Shown one piece after another: positions 7,222 through 13,707 of a DNA stretch of 13,707 nt (positions are counted from its first letter, which is position 1; each line of letters opens with the position of its first letter). The position numbers and the translations under genes were made by a program. This stretch comes from Duncaniella sp. GTDB lineage: Bacteria; Bacteroidota; Bacteroidia; Bacteroidales; Muribaculaceae. The stretch is taken from contig JAFLRW010000033.1 of NCBI GenBank assembly GCA_022511285.1, positions 1 to 13,707 of the forward strand, read 5' to 3'. The notes under the pieces were generated by a model. It did no database searches and had not been told where the DNA came from. It saw nothing but the letters and a program-made list of their open reading frames with translations.

Positions 7222-8325
7222 TCAGACATTGAAGAGGAAGTGCATAATGTCGCCGTCATTGACCACATAGTTCTTCCCTTCAATGGCCATTTTGCCGGCC
7301 TCGCGCACGGCGCTTTCGCTGCCGAGGGTCACATAATCATCATATTTGATTACCTCGGCCCGGATGAAACCTTTTTCAAAGTCGGTGTGAATGATTCCCG
7401 CACATTGCGGAGCCTTGCTGCCACGCATAAATGTCCATGCCCTGACTTCGTCAGACCCGGCTGTGAAGAAGGTTTGCAGGTTGAGCAGTGCATAGGCTGA
7501 ACGGATGAGTCGGGCCACACCTGATTCCGCAAGCCCGATTTCGGCAAGAAATTCCTGACGCTCTTCGTAGGTGTCGAGTTCGGCTATGTCGGCCTCTGTC
7601 TGGGCGGCTACTATAAGCAGCTGGGCATTCTCATCTTTGATGGCTTCGCGCACGGCCTCTACATACTTGTTACCCTCAACGGCCGACGAGTCGTCAACGT
7701 TGCAGACATACATCACCGGTTTTGACGTGAGCAGGAATAGTTCGCGGCCAAACTTCTGCTCATCAGGGGTCTCAAGTTCAACGGTGCGGGCCGGCTTGCC
7801 GGCCACCAATGCGTCATAATACTTTTTGAGCACCTCATATTGCATTTTTGCCACCTTGTCGCCACCTGTCTGAGCCTGTTTCTGGGTTTTGGCCATACGG
7901 CTCTCTACGGTCTCAAGATCTTTGATTTGCAGCTCGTAGTCAATGATTTCCTTGTCGCGCACGGGGTCGACCGTATTATGCACGTGGGTCACGTTGTCGT
8001 CGTCGAAGCATCGCAACACGTGAAGTATGGCATCGGTCTCGCGGATATTGGCCAAAAATTTATTCCCAAGGCCTTCCCCCTTGCTGGCGCCCTTCACCAA
8101 ACCGGCTATATCCACAATCTCCACTGTAGCAGGCACCACCGAGCGGGGATTGCACATCTCAACGAGCTTATTGAGACGCTCGTCGGGCACTGTGATTACT
8201 CCCACATTGGGCTCTATGGTGCAAAACGGGAAGTTTGCCGACTGGGCTTTTGCGTTTGAAAGACAATTGAAGAGTGTCGACTTGCCCACATTGGGGAGGC
8301 CGACTATGCCGCATTGAAGTGCCAT
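7222..8325 (-). CDS. ychF: Redox-regulated ATPase/GTPase YchF (OLA1 family)
   Basis: The 367-residue protein is a full-length YchF, an Obg-related P-loop NTPase that binds ribosomes and prefers ATP. The P-loop is GLPNVGKST (9-17) and the switch region contains NFPFCTIEPN (31-40). The G3 motif is VDIAGLVKGASKGEGLGNKF (71-90). The family replaces the NKxD motif by NxxE; here it reads CNVDD (Asn209 to Asp212), so Glu is conservatively replaced by Asp. A TGS domain forms the C-terminus, with AWTFMRGSKAPQCAGIIHTD and ending in VNDGDIMHFLFNV. The ATG at 8325 gives the standard MALQCGIVGLPNVGKS start. The gene is convergent with the amylase gene, with only 20 bp between stop codons and no clear terminator there. 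It lies 68 bp downstream of the small SDR-like gene on the same strand. The role is housekeeping: translation and stress response. Confidence 0.97.
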   Translation of the reverse strand: MALQCGIVGLPNVGKSTLFNCLSNAKAQSANFPFCTIEPNVGVITVPDERLNKLVEMCNPRSVVPATVEIVDIAGLVKGASKGEGLGNKFLANIRETDAILHVLRCFDDDNVTHVHNTVDPVRDKEIIDYELQIKDLETVESRMAKTQKQAQTGGDKVAKMQYEVLKKYYDALVAGKPARTVELETPDEQKFGRELFLLTSKPVMYVCNVDDSSAVEGNKYVEAVREAIKDENAQLLIVAAQTEADIAELDTYEERQEFLAEIGLAESGVARLIRSAYALLNLQTFFTAGSDEVRAWTFMRGSKAPQCAGIIHTDFEKGFIRAEVIKYDDYVTLGSESAVREAGKMAIEGKNYVVNDGDIMHFLFNV

Positions 8326-8388
8326 ATTCTAAGGTGTAATTTTTTCAGATTTCGAACTATTTGCGGGGCTATGCCCTGAACGGGAGCA

Positions 8389-8396
8389 CAAAATTA
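8389..8396 (-). promoter_or_regulatory. Possible -7 box for ychF
   Basis: On the minus strand, 8396-8389 reads TAATTTTG, which fits TAnnTTTG and lies 63 bp before the ychF ATG, overlapping the stop codon of the upstream SDR-like gene. I see no matching -33 TTG at the right distance, so this is weak and ychF may instead be read from the upstream gene. Confidence 0.25.
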
Positions 8397-8921
8397 ATCA
8401 TTTTTAGCCGATTTGCGAAGGGTAAGCCCCGAAAAAGCACCTTCGGCAAGGAGAGCATGGTTGGAGGGGTGGAGAGCAAACAGCAGCAGCCGGGCGCTCA
8501 GGCCGGAATTGATACCTTCGGCCGGGGTTGTTTCTATCACTGTGTGAGCGCCGAGTTGCGCCACTCCCGTCGGTCCGATAACAGCGTCTATTCCACCCCA
8601 ATGTTTCTCAACATCTGTCGCTATGGCGTCGTAGGAGAGGGTGCCGGGATAATATCTGGCGCCACTGCGACGGGCAAGCTCTGTGCAGTGTTGGCTGTCG
8701 GGACACACGATGGCCACCCGCATCCCCACGCTTCGCAACTCGGACACAATGGCCGAAAGCAACTCGCTGTAACACGGATAGCATACCGCAACCGCCATCG
8801 CGGGGTAGCGCATCACAAGTGCATCGGGCGGTAGTGAGCGAACCACCTTTCGGCTCGGTTTGGGCGACAGGCGCCCGGCCCGATAGTCGGCCATACGGTT
8901 TTCAAGATAGTTATCAGCCAT
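8394..8921 (-). CDS. Small protein resembling a shortened, motif-less short-chain dehydrogenase (SDR)
   Basis: I do not recognise a named gene. From ATG 8921 it encodes 175 residues starting MADNYLENRMADYRAGRL, an N-terminus I recall from Bacteroidales SDR-fold proteins. The middle follows SDR order: a beta-alpha-beta pattern (MAVAVCYPCYSELLSAIVSE), then RVAIVCPD, GARYYPGTLSYDAIATDVEK and WGGIDAVIGPTGVAQLGAHT, the last resembling the WGGIDVLVNNAGI region. However, the glycine-rich cofactor motif GxxxGxG is replaced by CYPCYSE, NAG is replaced by GPTG, and the chain ends before the catalytic Ser and Tyr-x-x-x-Lys would occur. It cannot work as a normal oxidoreductase; a binding, structural or relic role is possible. 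The ATG at 8921 is preferred because the longer upstream reading frame (to 9167) would overlap the divergent transporter gene and its promoter. It is likely upstream of ychF on one transcript. The SDR link is inference. Confidence 0.65.
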   Translation of the reverse strand: MADNYLENRMADYRAGRLSPKPSRKVVRSLPPDALVMRYPAMAVAVCYPCYSELLSAIVSELRSVGMRVAIVCPDSQHCTELARRSGARYYPGTLSYDAIATDVEKHWGGIDAVIGPTGVAQLGAHTVIETTPAEGINSGLSARLLLFALHPSNHALLAEGAFSGLTLRKSAKND

Positions 8922-8941
8922 AACTTTGTAGATTGCACCGG

Positions 8942-8949
8942 CAAAAATA
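8942..8949 (-). promoter_or_regulatory. Possible -7 box for the SDR-like gene
   Basis: On the minus strand, 8949-8942 reads TATTTTTG, fitting TAnnTTTG, and ends 20 nt before the ATG at 8921. No clear -33 TTG is visible at the usual distance, so the call is tentative. Its position supports the short start over the longer frame. Confidence 0.35.
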
Positions 8950-8956
8950 CAAATTA

Positions 8957-8988
8957 TTGTTGGAAGAAATAAATTTTCACTACCTTTG
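8957..8988 (+). promoter_or_regulatory. Predicted promoter for the BASS-type transporter gene
   Basis: TACCTTTG at 8981-8988 is a -7 consensus match. Two TTG candidates for -33 lie at 8957-8959 (21-nt spacer) and 8960-8962 (18-nt spacer). The box ends 30 nt before the GTG start at 9019. The 19-nt block AAATTTTCACTACCTTTGC (8971-8989) is identical to the one before aqpZ. Confidence 0.6.
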
Positions 8989-9018
8989 CACTTCAAAAAA
9001 ATCAGATAGAAAACCACT

Positions 9019-9939
9019 GTGAAACTTTCTGTACTCAGACAGCAACTCAAACCGTGGATGCTCCCTATTGCTATGGCCTGTGGAGTAGTGTTCCACTCCT
9101 TCATGGAGGCGGTGGCATTTATAGCGCCGTGGCTCATTTTTGTGATGTTGCTCATCACATTTTGCAAAGTCGAGCCGCGCGAATTTCGGATTACATCTTT
9201 GAGTGTAAAGCTTATCGCAGTGCAGATTGTGGGGAGTGTGGCGGTTTATCTTGCATTGCTCCCTTTGAGCAGAGATATAGCCGAAGGGACATTCATATGC
9301 ATCTTCTGCCCTACGGCCACGGCGGCTCCCGTCATCACCGGAATGCTTGGGGGGAGCGTAGCTCGTCTGGCCACTTTCTCGATTGTCTCAAATGTGACGG
9401 TTGCAGTTCTCGCTCCGGTGCTCTTTACTTTGATGGGCACTGAGGCTGATATCACCTTTGTAGAGTCAGTGATGCTGATAGCCACCCGTGTAGTGCCCCT
9501 CATCATTCTTCCTCTGTTTGTTGCCTTGGCGCTCCGCCGCGTAGCCCCGGGAGTCCACCATTCATTGGGCTCACATCAGGGGCTGTCGTTCTACATCTGG
9601 GCGGTGTCACTCTTCATTGTGGTGGGACGGGCTGTCAGCTTTATAATGAGCGAGCCGCGTGAGGCCGTGCCGGAGATGTTGTGGCTTGCTGCTTTGTCGC
9701 TCGTGGTCTGCTGCCTGCAGTTCTGGGTAGGTCGTAAGGTGGGAAATGGGTGTGGCGATAAAATCGCCGGTGCGCAAGGATTGGGACAGAAAAACACGGT
9801 GCTTGCCATCTGGATGGCGCTGACATATCTTCATCCCATATCATCCGTGGCTCCGGCTGCCTATGTGGCTTGGCAAAACACTATCAACTCCGTTCAACTG
9901 TATTTCAAGAATCGTAAAGACACACAGTCTCAGAATTAG
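9019..9939 (+). CDS. BASS-family (bile acid:sodium symporter-like) membrane transporter
   Basis: This 306-residue inner-membrane protein has about nine hydrophobic helices and the layout of the bile acid:sodium symporter (SBF/BASS) family. Two discontinuous-helix motifs are visible: CPTATAAPVITGMLGGSVAR (97-116), equivalent to the family's first crossover region, and GLGQKNTVLAIWMA (254-267), equivalent to the GxQN-type second crossover where sodium and substrate bind. Family members move organic anions such as bile acids, pyruvate or pantoate with sodium; the substrate here cannot be read from sequence. The start is GTG 9019: no ATG is in frame until residue 14, and the GTG sits 30 bp after a strong promoter box. 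The next gene, a Crp/Fnr regulator, follows after 21 bp and is likely cotranscribed, suggesting regulation linked to transport. The gene is divergent from the small SDR-like gene. Confidence 0.82.
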   Translation: MKLSVLRQQLKPWMLPIAMACGVVFHSFMEAVAFIAPWLIFVMLLITFCKVEPREFRITSLSVKLIAVQIVGSVAVYLALLPLSRDIAEGTFICIFCPTATAAPVITGMLGGSVARLATFSIVSNVTVAVLAPVLFTLMGTEADITFVESVMLIATRVVPLIILPLFVALALRRVAPGVHHSLGSHQGLSFYIWAVSLFIVVGRAVSFIMSEPREAVPEMLWLAALSLVVCCLQFWVGRKVGNGCGDKIAGAQGLGQKNTVLAIWMALTYLHPISSVAPAAYVAWQNTINSVQLYFKNRKDTQSQN

Positions 9940-9960
9940 TTGACATAATCCCCCCGAGTG

Positions 9961-10656
9961 ATGGAATCGCAAGAAGGAAGCATGCATGGAAATCTGATGA
10001 CGCTCCCGCTCTTTAAGGGAGTGAGCTACAATCGCATATCTGAGATTGTGGGCAAGATTCCGCTTGCGTTTTCGCGCCATAGTGCGGGGGCCGCCATCGC
10101 ACTCTCCGGCGAGCCTTGCCGTGACATCCGGTTTGTGATAGGGGGGAGCGTCAGAATAAAAATCAGCAACCACACTGAGCGCTTTAGAATATTGCAGACC
10201 TTGACGGCTCCGGCGGTGATATTCCCCGACTTTCTTTTCGGTCGAGCCACCTCCTATCCCGGCGATGTGACAGCCATCGGCGATGTGTCAATAATGCAGA
10301 TAGCTAAAAATGATTTCATTTCCCTGCTCAGGGATGATGAAATTATACTCTTCAATTTCCTGAACATGCTTTCGGCCAATGCTCAGAAGTCTGTCAGCGG
10401 AGTGCTCGCCCTCACTGACGGCTCTCTCGAAGAGCGCATAGCCTTCTGGATAGAGGCATTGACGCAGATTGATGCCTCGGATATACTATTGCAAGCCCGT
10501 CAACACGATCTTTACACTCTTTTTGGTGTGCAGCGCTCATCATTTGTGGATGCGCTTGAATCGCTCCGACAGAGGGGTGTTATCGAATACACTCCCACGG
10601 AAATTCGTGTCATCTCCCGCAAATCCCTCCGCGGCCTCCTCATCGGAAACATTTGA
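9961..10656 (+). CDS. Crp/Fnr-family transcriptional regulator
   Basis: The 231-residue protein has the two-part layout of the Crp/Fnr family: an N-terminal cyclic-nucleotide-binding-like beta barrel (about residues 17-125), a long dimerisation helix (about 126-160) and a C-terminal winged helix-turn-helix (about 178-220), with DLYTLFGVQRSSFVDALESL as recognition region. The beta-roll segment VIFPDFLFGRATSYPGDVTA replaces the FGExxL...RxAT phosphate-binding cassette of cAMP-binding Crp, lacking its Gly-Glu pair, so cAMP is unlikely to be the ligand. No Fnr-type N-terminal cysteine cluster is present. ATG 9961 is chosen; a GTG one codon earlier and a Met at codon 9 are alternatives. It follows the transporter gene by 21 bp with no own promoter seen, and is followed by an intrinsic terminator, so the two probably form an operon. 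Likely target: its own operon or the divergent neighbour (inference). Confidence 0.85.
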   Translation: MESQEGSMHGNLMTLPLFKGVSYNRISEIVGKIPLAFSRHSAGAAIALSGEPCRDIRFVIGGSVRIKISNHTERFRILQTLTAPAVIFPDFLFGRATSYPGDVTAIGDVSIMQIAKNDFISLLRDDEIILFNFLNMLSANAQKSVSGVLALTDGSLEERIAFWIEALTQIDASDILLQARQHDLYTLFGVQRSSFVDALESLRQRGVIEYTPTEIRVISRKSLRGLLIGNI

Positions 10657-10671
10657 TGTGGCCACCCTGCG

Positions 10672-10704
10672 AAAAGCCGCTTGCCTTGGGCGGTTTTTAT
10701 TTTG
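10672..10704 (+). terminator. Predicted intrinsic terminator after the transporter-regulator pair
   Basis: AAAAGCCGC (10672-10680) and GCGGTTTTT (10690-10698) form a stem of four GC pairs, one G-T pair and four flanking AT pairs around a 9-nt loop. A T-rich tract (TTTTTATTTTG) follows. It starts 16 bp after the regulator stop codon, a normal position for ending that transcript before the dnaE promoter. Confidence 0.7.
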
Positions 10705-10746
10705 TTAAAAAATCATTAAGCGATGGGAGAGTCGGTTTTTTTGTTG

Positions 10747-10754
10747 TATCTTTG
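10747..10754 (+). promoter_or_regulatory. Predicted -7 box of the dnaE promoter
   Basis: TATCTTTG at 10747-10754 matches TAnnTTTG and ends 35 bp before the dnaE ATG. No clean TTG is found 19-21 nt upstream, so the -33 element is poor or absent. The box abuts and shares its last G with an 18-bp palindrome covering the expected start of transcription. Confidence 0.45.
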
Positions 10755-10771
10755 GAGTAAAATTTTACTCC
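10754..10771. repeat. Perfect 18-bp palindrome at the expected dnaE transcription start
   Basis: GGAGTAAAATTTTACTCC is fully self-complementary. It begins on the last base of the -7 box, so it would span the transcription start, as an operator would. It could also fold as a 7-bp stem with an AATT loop, and the T-rich run that follows (10772-10783) would make this look like a weak terminator for transcripts arriving from upstream. Confidence 0.6.
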
Positions 10772-10789
10772 TTTATTTTTTATTGAGAT

Positions 10790-13707
10790 ATGGCAGATTT
10801 TGTGCATCTTCACGTCCATAGTCAGTATTCGCTACTCGATGGGCAGGCCTCTGTGACAGGGCTTGTCGACAAGGCTATTGCTCTTGGGATGCCCGGTTTT
10901 GCCCTCACTGACCATGGCAACATGTTTGGTGTGAAGGAGCTTGCAAACTATGTCAATAAACTCAAAGGAAAATATAAGGGCAAACTTGCCGAACTGAAAA
11001 CCAAACTTGCCGAAGCCGCAGAGGCTGACGCTGAGCCCATCAAGGCTGAAATAGCCAAAATAGAGAAGAAGCTCCGGTTCAAGCCCATATTCGGCTGTGA
11101 GATGTATGTGGCACGCGGCAGCCTCTCTGACCGCAGCGATAAGACCGACAAGGGGCGCCACCTTGTGGTGTTGGCCAAAAATCTTACAGGCTACAAGAAT
11201 CTAATCAAGATTGTCAGCCAGGCGCATACCGAAGGGTTCTATCATCATCCGCGCACTGACAAGGAGGCTCTTGCCTCTCATCGCGAGGGCCTGATTGTCT
11301 GCTCGGCGTGTCTCGGCGGAGAGATTCCCAAACTGATTTCTGCCGGCGATATCGAGGGCGCAGAGAGGGCGATGAAATGGTTTAAGGAGACCTTTGGTGA
11401 GGATTATTACGTTGAGCTCCAGCGTCATCCGGCAGATACCCCCGGGGCGAATCGCGAGACCTTTGAGATGCAGCAGAAGGTCAATCCGGTGCTTGTGGAG
11501 CTGGCTCGAAAGCTCGATATCAAGATTGTGGCCACCAACGACTCTCATTTCATCAACCGAGAGGACGCCGAGGCCCACGACCGTTTGATTTGTATCTCTA
11601 CCAACAACTATTTGACTGACTCTGACCGTATGCGCTACACGCATCAGGAGTGGTTCAAGAGTCAAGACGAGATGGCAGCCCTGTTCCCCGACCTCCCGGA
11701 AGCGATTGCTAACACTTGTGAGATTCTCGATAAGGTGGAGATATATTCGATTGACCACTCTCCGATTATGCCTTTCTTTGAGATTCCCGCAGAGTTTGGC
11801 TCCGAGGATGAGTATAGAAAGCGGTTCACAGAGCAGGATTTGTTTGATGAGTTCACTCGCGATGAAAACGGAAATGTTGTTCTCTCTGAGGAGGAGGCCA
11901 AGAAGAAAATTGACAAGCTTGGCGGATATGACAAGCTCTATCGCATAAAGTTAGAGGCTGATTATCTCTCAAAGCTCGCTTATGAGGGGGCCGAGCGTCG
12001 ATATGGCTCTCCGCTCACCGACGAATTGAATGAGCGCATAAACTTCGAACTGTACATAATGAAGACGATGGGATTTCCCGGCTACTTCCTTATAGTGCAG
12101 GACTTTATCAATGTGGCGCGCAAGGACCTTGGCGTGTCTGTCGGCCCGGGGCGTGGTTCGGCTGCCGGCAGTGTTGTGGCTTACTGCCTTGGAATCACTC
12201 AGGTCGACCCTATTAAATACGACCTCCTTTTCGAGCGATTTCTCAACCCTGACCGCATCTCGCTCCCTGATATCGACGTCGATTTCGATGATGATGGGCG
12301 AGCCGAGGTGTTGCGATATGTCACGGAGCGATATGGTGAGGAAAAAGTGGCTCACATTATAACATTTGGCACTATGGCGGCCAAATCGGCCATCAAGGAT
12401 GTGGCGCGGGTAGAGCAGCTCCCTCTTGCAGAGAGCAATCGTCTGGCCAACCTGGTGCCTAAACGTATGCCCGATGGCCCTGACGGAAAGACTCTTAAGA
12501 CCAATCTGCAGAATTGCTATCAGTATGTCCCCGAATTCGCGCCCGAACTCAACTCACAGAATTCTCTGGTGAGAGAGACCCTCGAATATGCGCGCCGATT
12601 GGAGGGTAATGTGCGCAACACCGGTGTTCACGCTTGTGGTGTGATTATCTGCCGCGACCCCATTACCGATTGGGTGCCGGTGGCTACGGCCATCGACAAA
12701 AATCCCGGTGCGAGCGGCAACGACAAGATGATAGTGACCCAATATGAAGGCTCTATCATCGAGGATACGGGCCTGATTAAGATGGACTTTCTCGGTCTGA
12801 AGACACTTTCGATTATCAAAGAGGCCGTTCACAATATCAAGATGACTCGAGGCATTGACATTGATATTGACGCCATTGATATCACTGACCGCAAGACGTA
12901 TGACCTCTATTGCCAGGGACACACCACCGGAACATTCCAGTTTGAAAGCGCCGGAATGCAGAAATATCTGCGCGAACTTCAGCCATCTACATTTGAAGAC
13001 CTCATAGCGATGAACGCCCTCTATCGGCCAGGCCCGATGGACTATATCCCTGACTTCATTGCCCGCAAGCACGGCCGCAGCCCCATTGTGTACGACATCC
13101 CCATCATGGAGAAATATCTTAAGGATACCTATGGGGTGACTGTCTATCAAGAACAGGTGATGTTGCTGTCGCGTCTGCTCGCCAATTTCACCCGAGGGCA
13201 GAGCGACACTTTGCGCAAGGCAATGGGGAAAAAACTCATTGACAAGATGAACGAGCTCGAGGGACTCTTCATCAAGGGGGGGACCGCAAATGGCCACGAC
13301 CCAAAAGTGCTCAGCAAGATTTGGGAAGACTGGAAAAAGTTTGCATCCTATGCCTTCAATAAAAGTCATGCCACCTGCTACTCCTGGGTTGCCTTCCAGA
13401 CCGCCTGGCTAAAGGCCAACTACCCCTCGGAGTATATGGCGGCTATCCTCACACGCAACCGCTCGGATATCACAAAGCTCACCGGATTTATGGACGAATG
13501 TAAGCGCATGAAGATTCGTGTCCTTGGCCCGGATATCAACGAGAGTTTCATGGAATTTGGTGTCAACACTCACGGCGACATCCGTTTCGGCCTCGCTGCC
13601 ATCAAGGGTGTTGGCGAGGGGGTGGTAAAGACCATCATTGACGAGCGAACCCAAAATGGCCCCTTTGCCAATGTGTTTGACTTCATAGAGCGTATGCCTG
13701 CCGGAGC
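10790..13707 (+). CDS. dnaE: DNA polymerase III alpha subunit, 3'-truncated by window edge
   Basis: The frame from ATG 10790 is open to the window end (972 residues; C-terminus missing). It is the replicative DNA polymerase. The N-terminal PHP domain begins HLHVHSQYSLLDG and keeps metal-binding candidates lost in E. coli: His6/His8/His10, Asp41-His42 (LTDHGN), Glu104, His124, Cys174 (SACLGGE), His213 and Asp251/His253 (TNDSH). A Lys/Glu/Ala-rich helical insert lies at about 58-97. The palm has VGPGRGSAAGSVVAY and the catalytic PDIDVDF (Asp494, Asp496), with the third aspartate Asp666 in KMDFLGLKTL. Fingers motifs include ALYRPGPMDY, VTVYQEQVM, LRKAMGKK and YAFNKSHATCY, and GLAAIKGVGEG marks the helix-hairpin-helix. 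By alignment from memory to E. coli DnaE, the clamp-binding motif, OB fold and tau-binding region lie beyond the edge. Two long minus-strand frames opposite it (11201-11758, 12554-13369) are shadows. Confidence 0.97.
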   Translation, partial: MADFVHLHVHSQYSLLDGQASVTGLVDKAIALGMPGFALTDHGNMFGVKELANYVNKLKGKYKGKLAELKTKLAEAAEADAEPIKAEIAKIEKKLRFKPIFGCEMYVARGSLSDRSDKTDKGRHLVVLAKNLTGYKNLIKIVSQAHTEGFYHHPRTDKEALASHREGLIVCSACLGGEIPKLISAGDIEGAERAMKWFKETFGEDYYVELQRHPADTPGANRETFEMQQKVNPVLVELARKLDIKIVATNDSHFINREDAEAHDRLICISTNNYLTDSDRMRYTHQEWFKSQDEMAALFPDLPEAIANTCEILDKVEIYSIDHSPIMPFFEIPAEFGSEDEYRKRFTEQDLFDEFTRDENGNVVLSEEEAKKKIDKLGGYDKLYRIKLEADYLSKLAYEGAERRYGSPLTDELNERINFELYIMKTMGFPGYFLIVQDFINVARKDLGVSVGPGRGSAAGSVVAYCLGITQVDPIKYDLLFERFLNPDRISLPDIDVDFDDDGRAEVLRYVTERYGEEKVAHIITFGTMAAKSAIKDVARVEQLPLAESNRLANLVPKRMPDGPDGKTLKTNLQNCYQYVPEFAPELNSQNSLVRETLEYARRLEGNVRNTGVHACGVIICRDPITDWVPVATAIDKNPGASGNDKMIVTQYEGSIIEDTGLIKMDFLGLKTLSIIKEAVHNIKMTRGIDIDIDAIDITDRKTYDLYCQGHTTGTFQFESAGMQKYLRELQPSTFEDLIAMNALYRPGPMDYIPDFIARKHGRSPIVYDIPIMEKYLKDTYGVTVYQEQVMLLSRLLANFTRGQSDTLRKAMGKKLIDKMNELEGLFIKGGTANGHDPKVLSKIWEDWKKFASYAFNKSHATCYSWVAFQTAWLKANYPSEYMAAILTRNRSDITKLTGFMDECKRMKIRVLGPDINESFMEFGVNTHGDIRFGLAAIKGVGEGVVKTIIDERTQNGPFANVFDFIERMPAG

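Noticed and set aside
8922..9167. N-terminal extension of the SDR-like gene from a start at 9167
   Set aside because: It would overlap the transporter start and its promoter on the other strand; the internal ATG at 8921 gives the expected N-terminus.
11201..11758. 185-residue open frame on the minus strand
   Set aside because: Shadow of dnaE on the opposite strand, without a promoter or family resemblance.
12841..12890. Repetitive-looking ATTGACATTGATATTGAC run
   Set aside because: It encodes an Ile-Asp-rich surface segment of DnaE in frame; no tandem repeat beyond that is present.
12554..13369. 271-residue open frame on the minus strand
   Set aside because: It lies entirely opposite conserved dnaE sequence, has no recognisable motif, and is explained by codon bias of the real gene.
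1..13707. CRISPR array, tRNA, rRNA, insertion sequence or phage attachment site
   Set aside because: No regularly spaced repeats, tRNA-like folds, transposase-like reading frames or target-site duplications were seen when reading either strand.

Overview
The window looks like a chromosomal segment of a Bacteroidales bacterium. A Muribaculaceae-like source is plausible, but the sequence alone does not prove it. The evidence is: several intergenic gaps carry the Bacteroidetes sigma factor box TAnnTTTG; Shine-Dalgarno sequences are essentially absent; the gene content fits (secreted C69 dipeptidase, a short Crp/Fnr regulator, DnaE with a complete PHP metal site); and base composition is moderate throughout. 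I see no transposase, integrase, CRISPR array, tRNA or rRNA. Most of the window is housekeeping or core metabolism and not a mobile or defence island.

Layout. Bases 1-1245 (minus) hold the N-terminal 415 residues of a secreted C69 peptidase whose end lies outside the window. A divergent promoter region (1246-1456) separates it from a same-strand run of six genes: aqpZ-type aquaporin (1457-2167), YpfJ-like zinc metallopeptidase (2249-3091), exported M48 metallopeptidase (3139-3924), ribonuclease Z (3926-4846), CdsA phosphatidate cytidylyltransferase (4875-5723) and an AmyE-like GH13 alpha-amylase lipoprotein (5774-7201). Convergent to it are ychF (7222-8325, minus) and a small SDR-like protein of unknown role (8394-8921, minus). 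A second divergent promoter region (8922-9018) leads to a BASS-type (bile acid:sodium symporter family) transporter (9019-9939, GTG start), closely followed by a Crp/Fnr-family regulator (9961-10656) and an intrinsic terminator. The last gene is dnaE (10790 to the window end), with 972 residues of the replicative polymerase visible and the C-terminal part cut off.

How the genes work together. The peptidase, RNase Z and CdsA genes are tightly spaced (1-50 bp) and probably share transcripts, but their functions are unrelated: envelope quality control, tRNA 3' processing and phospholipid synthesis. The transporter and Crp/Fnr gene are 21 bp apart and look like a transporter/regulator pair.

No clearly new multi-gene system was found. 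The best non-routine signals are an 18-bp perfect palindrome at the expected dnaE transcription start, a 15-bp hairpin with one bulged base between aqpZ and the YpfJ-like gene, an SDR-like protein that has lost the motifs needed for SDR catalysis, an AmyE-type amylase in a Bacteroidales context, and a 19-nt promoter block shared by the two transporter genes.
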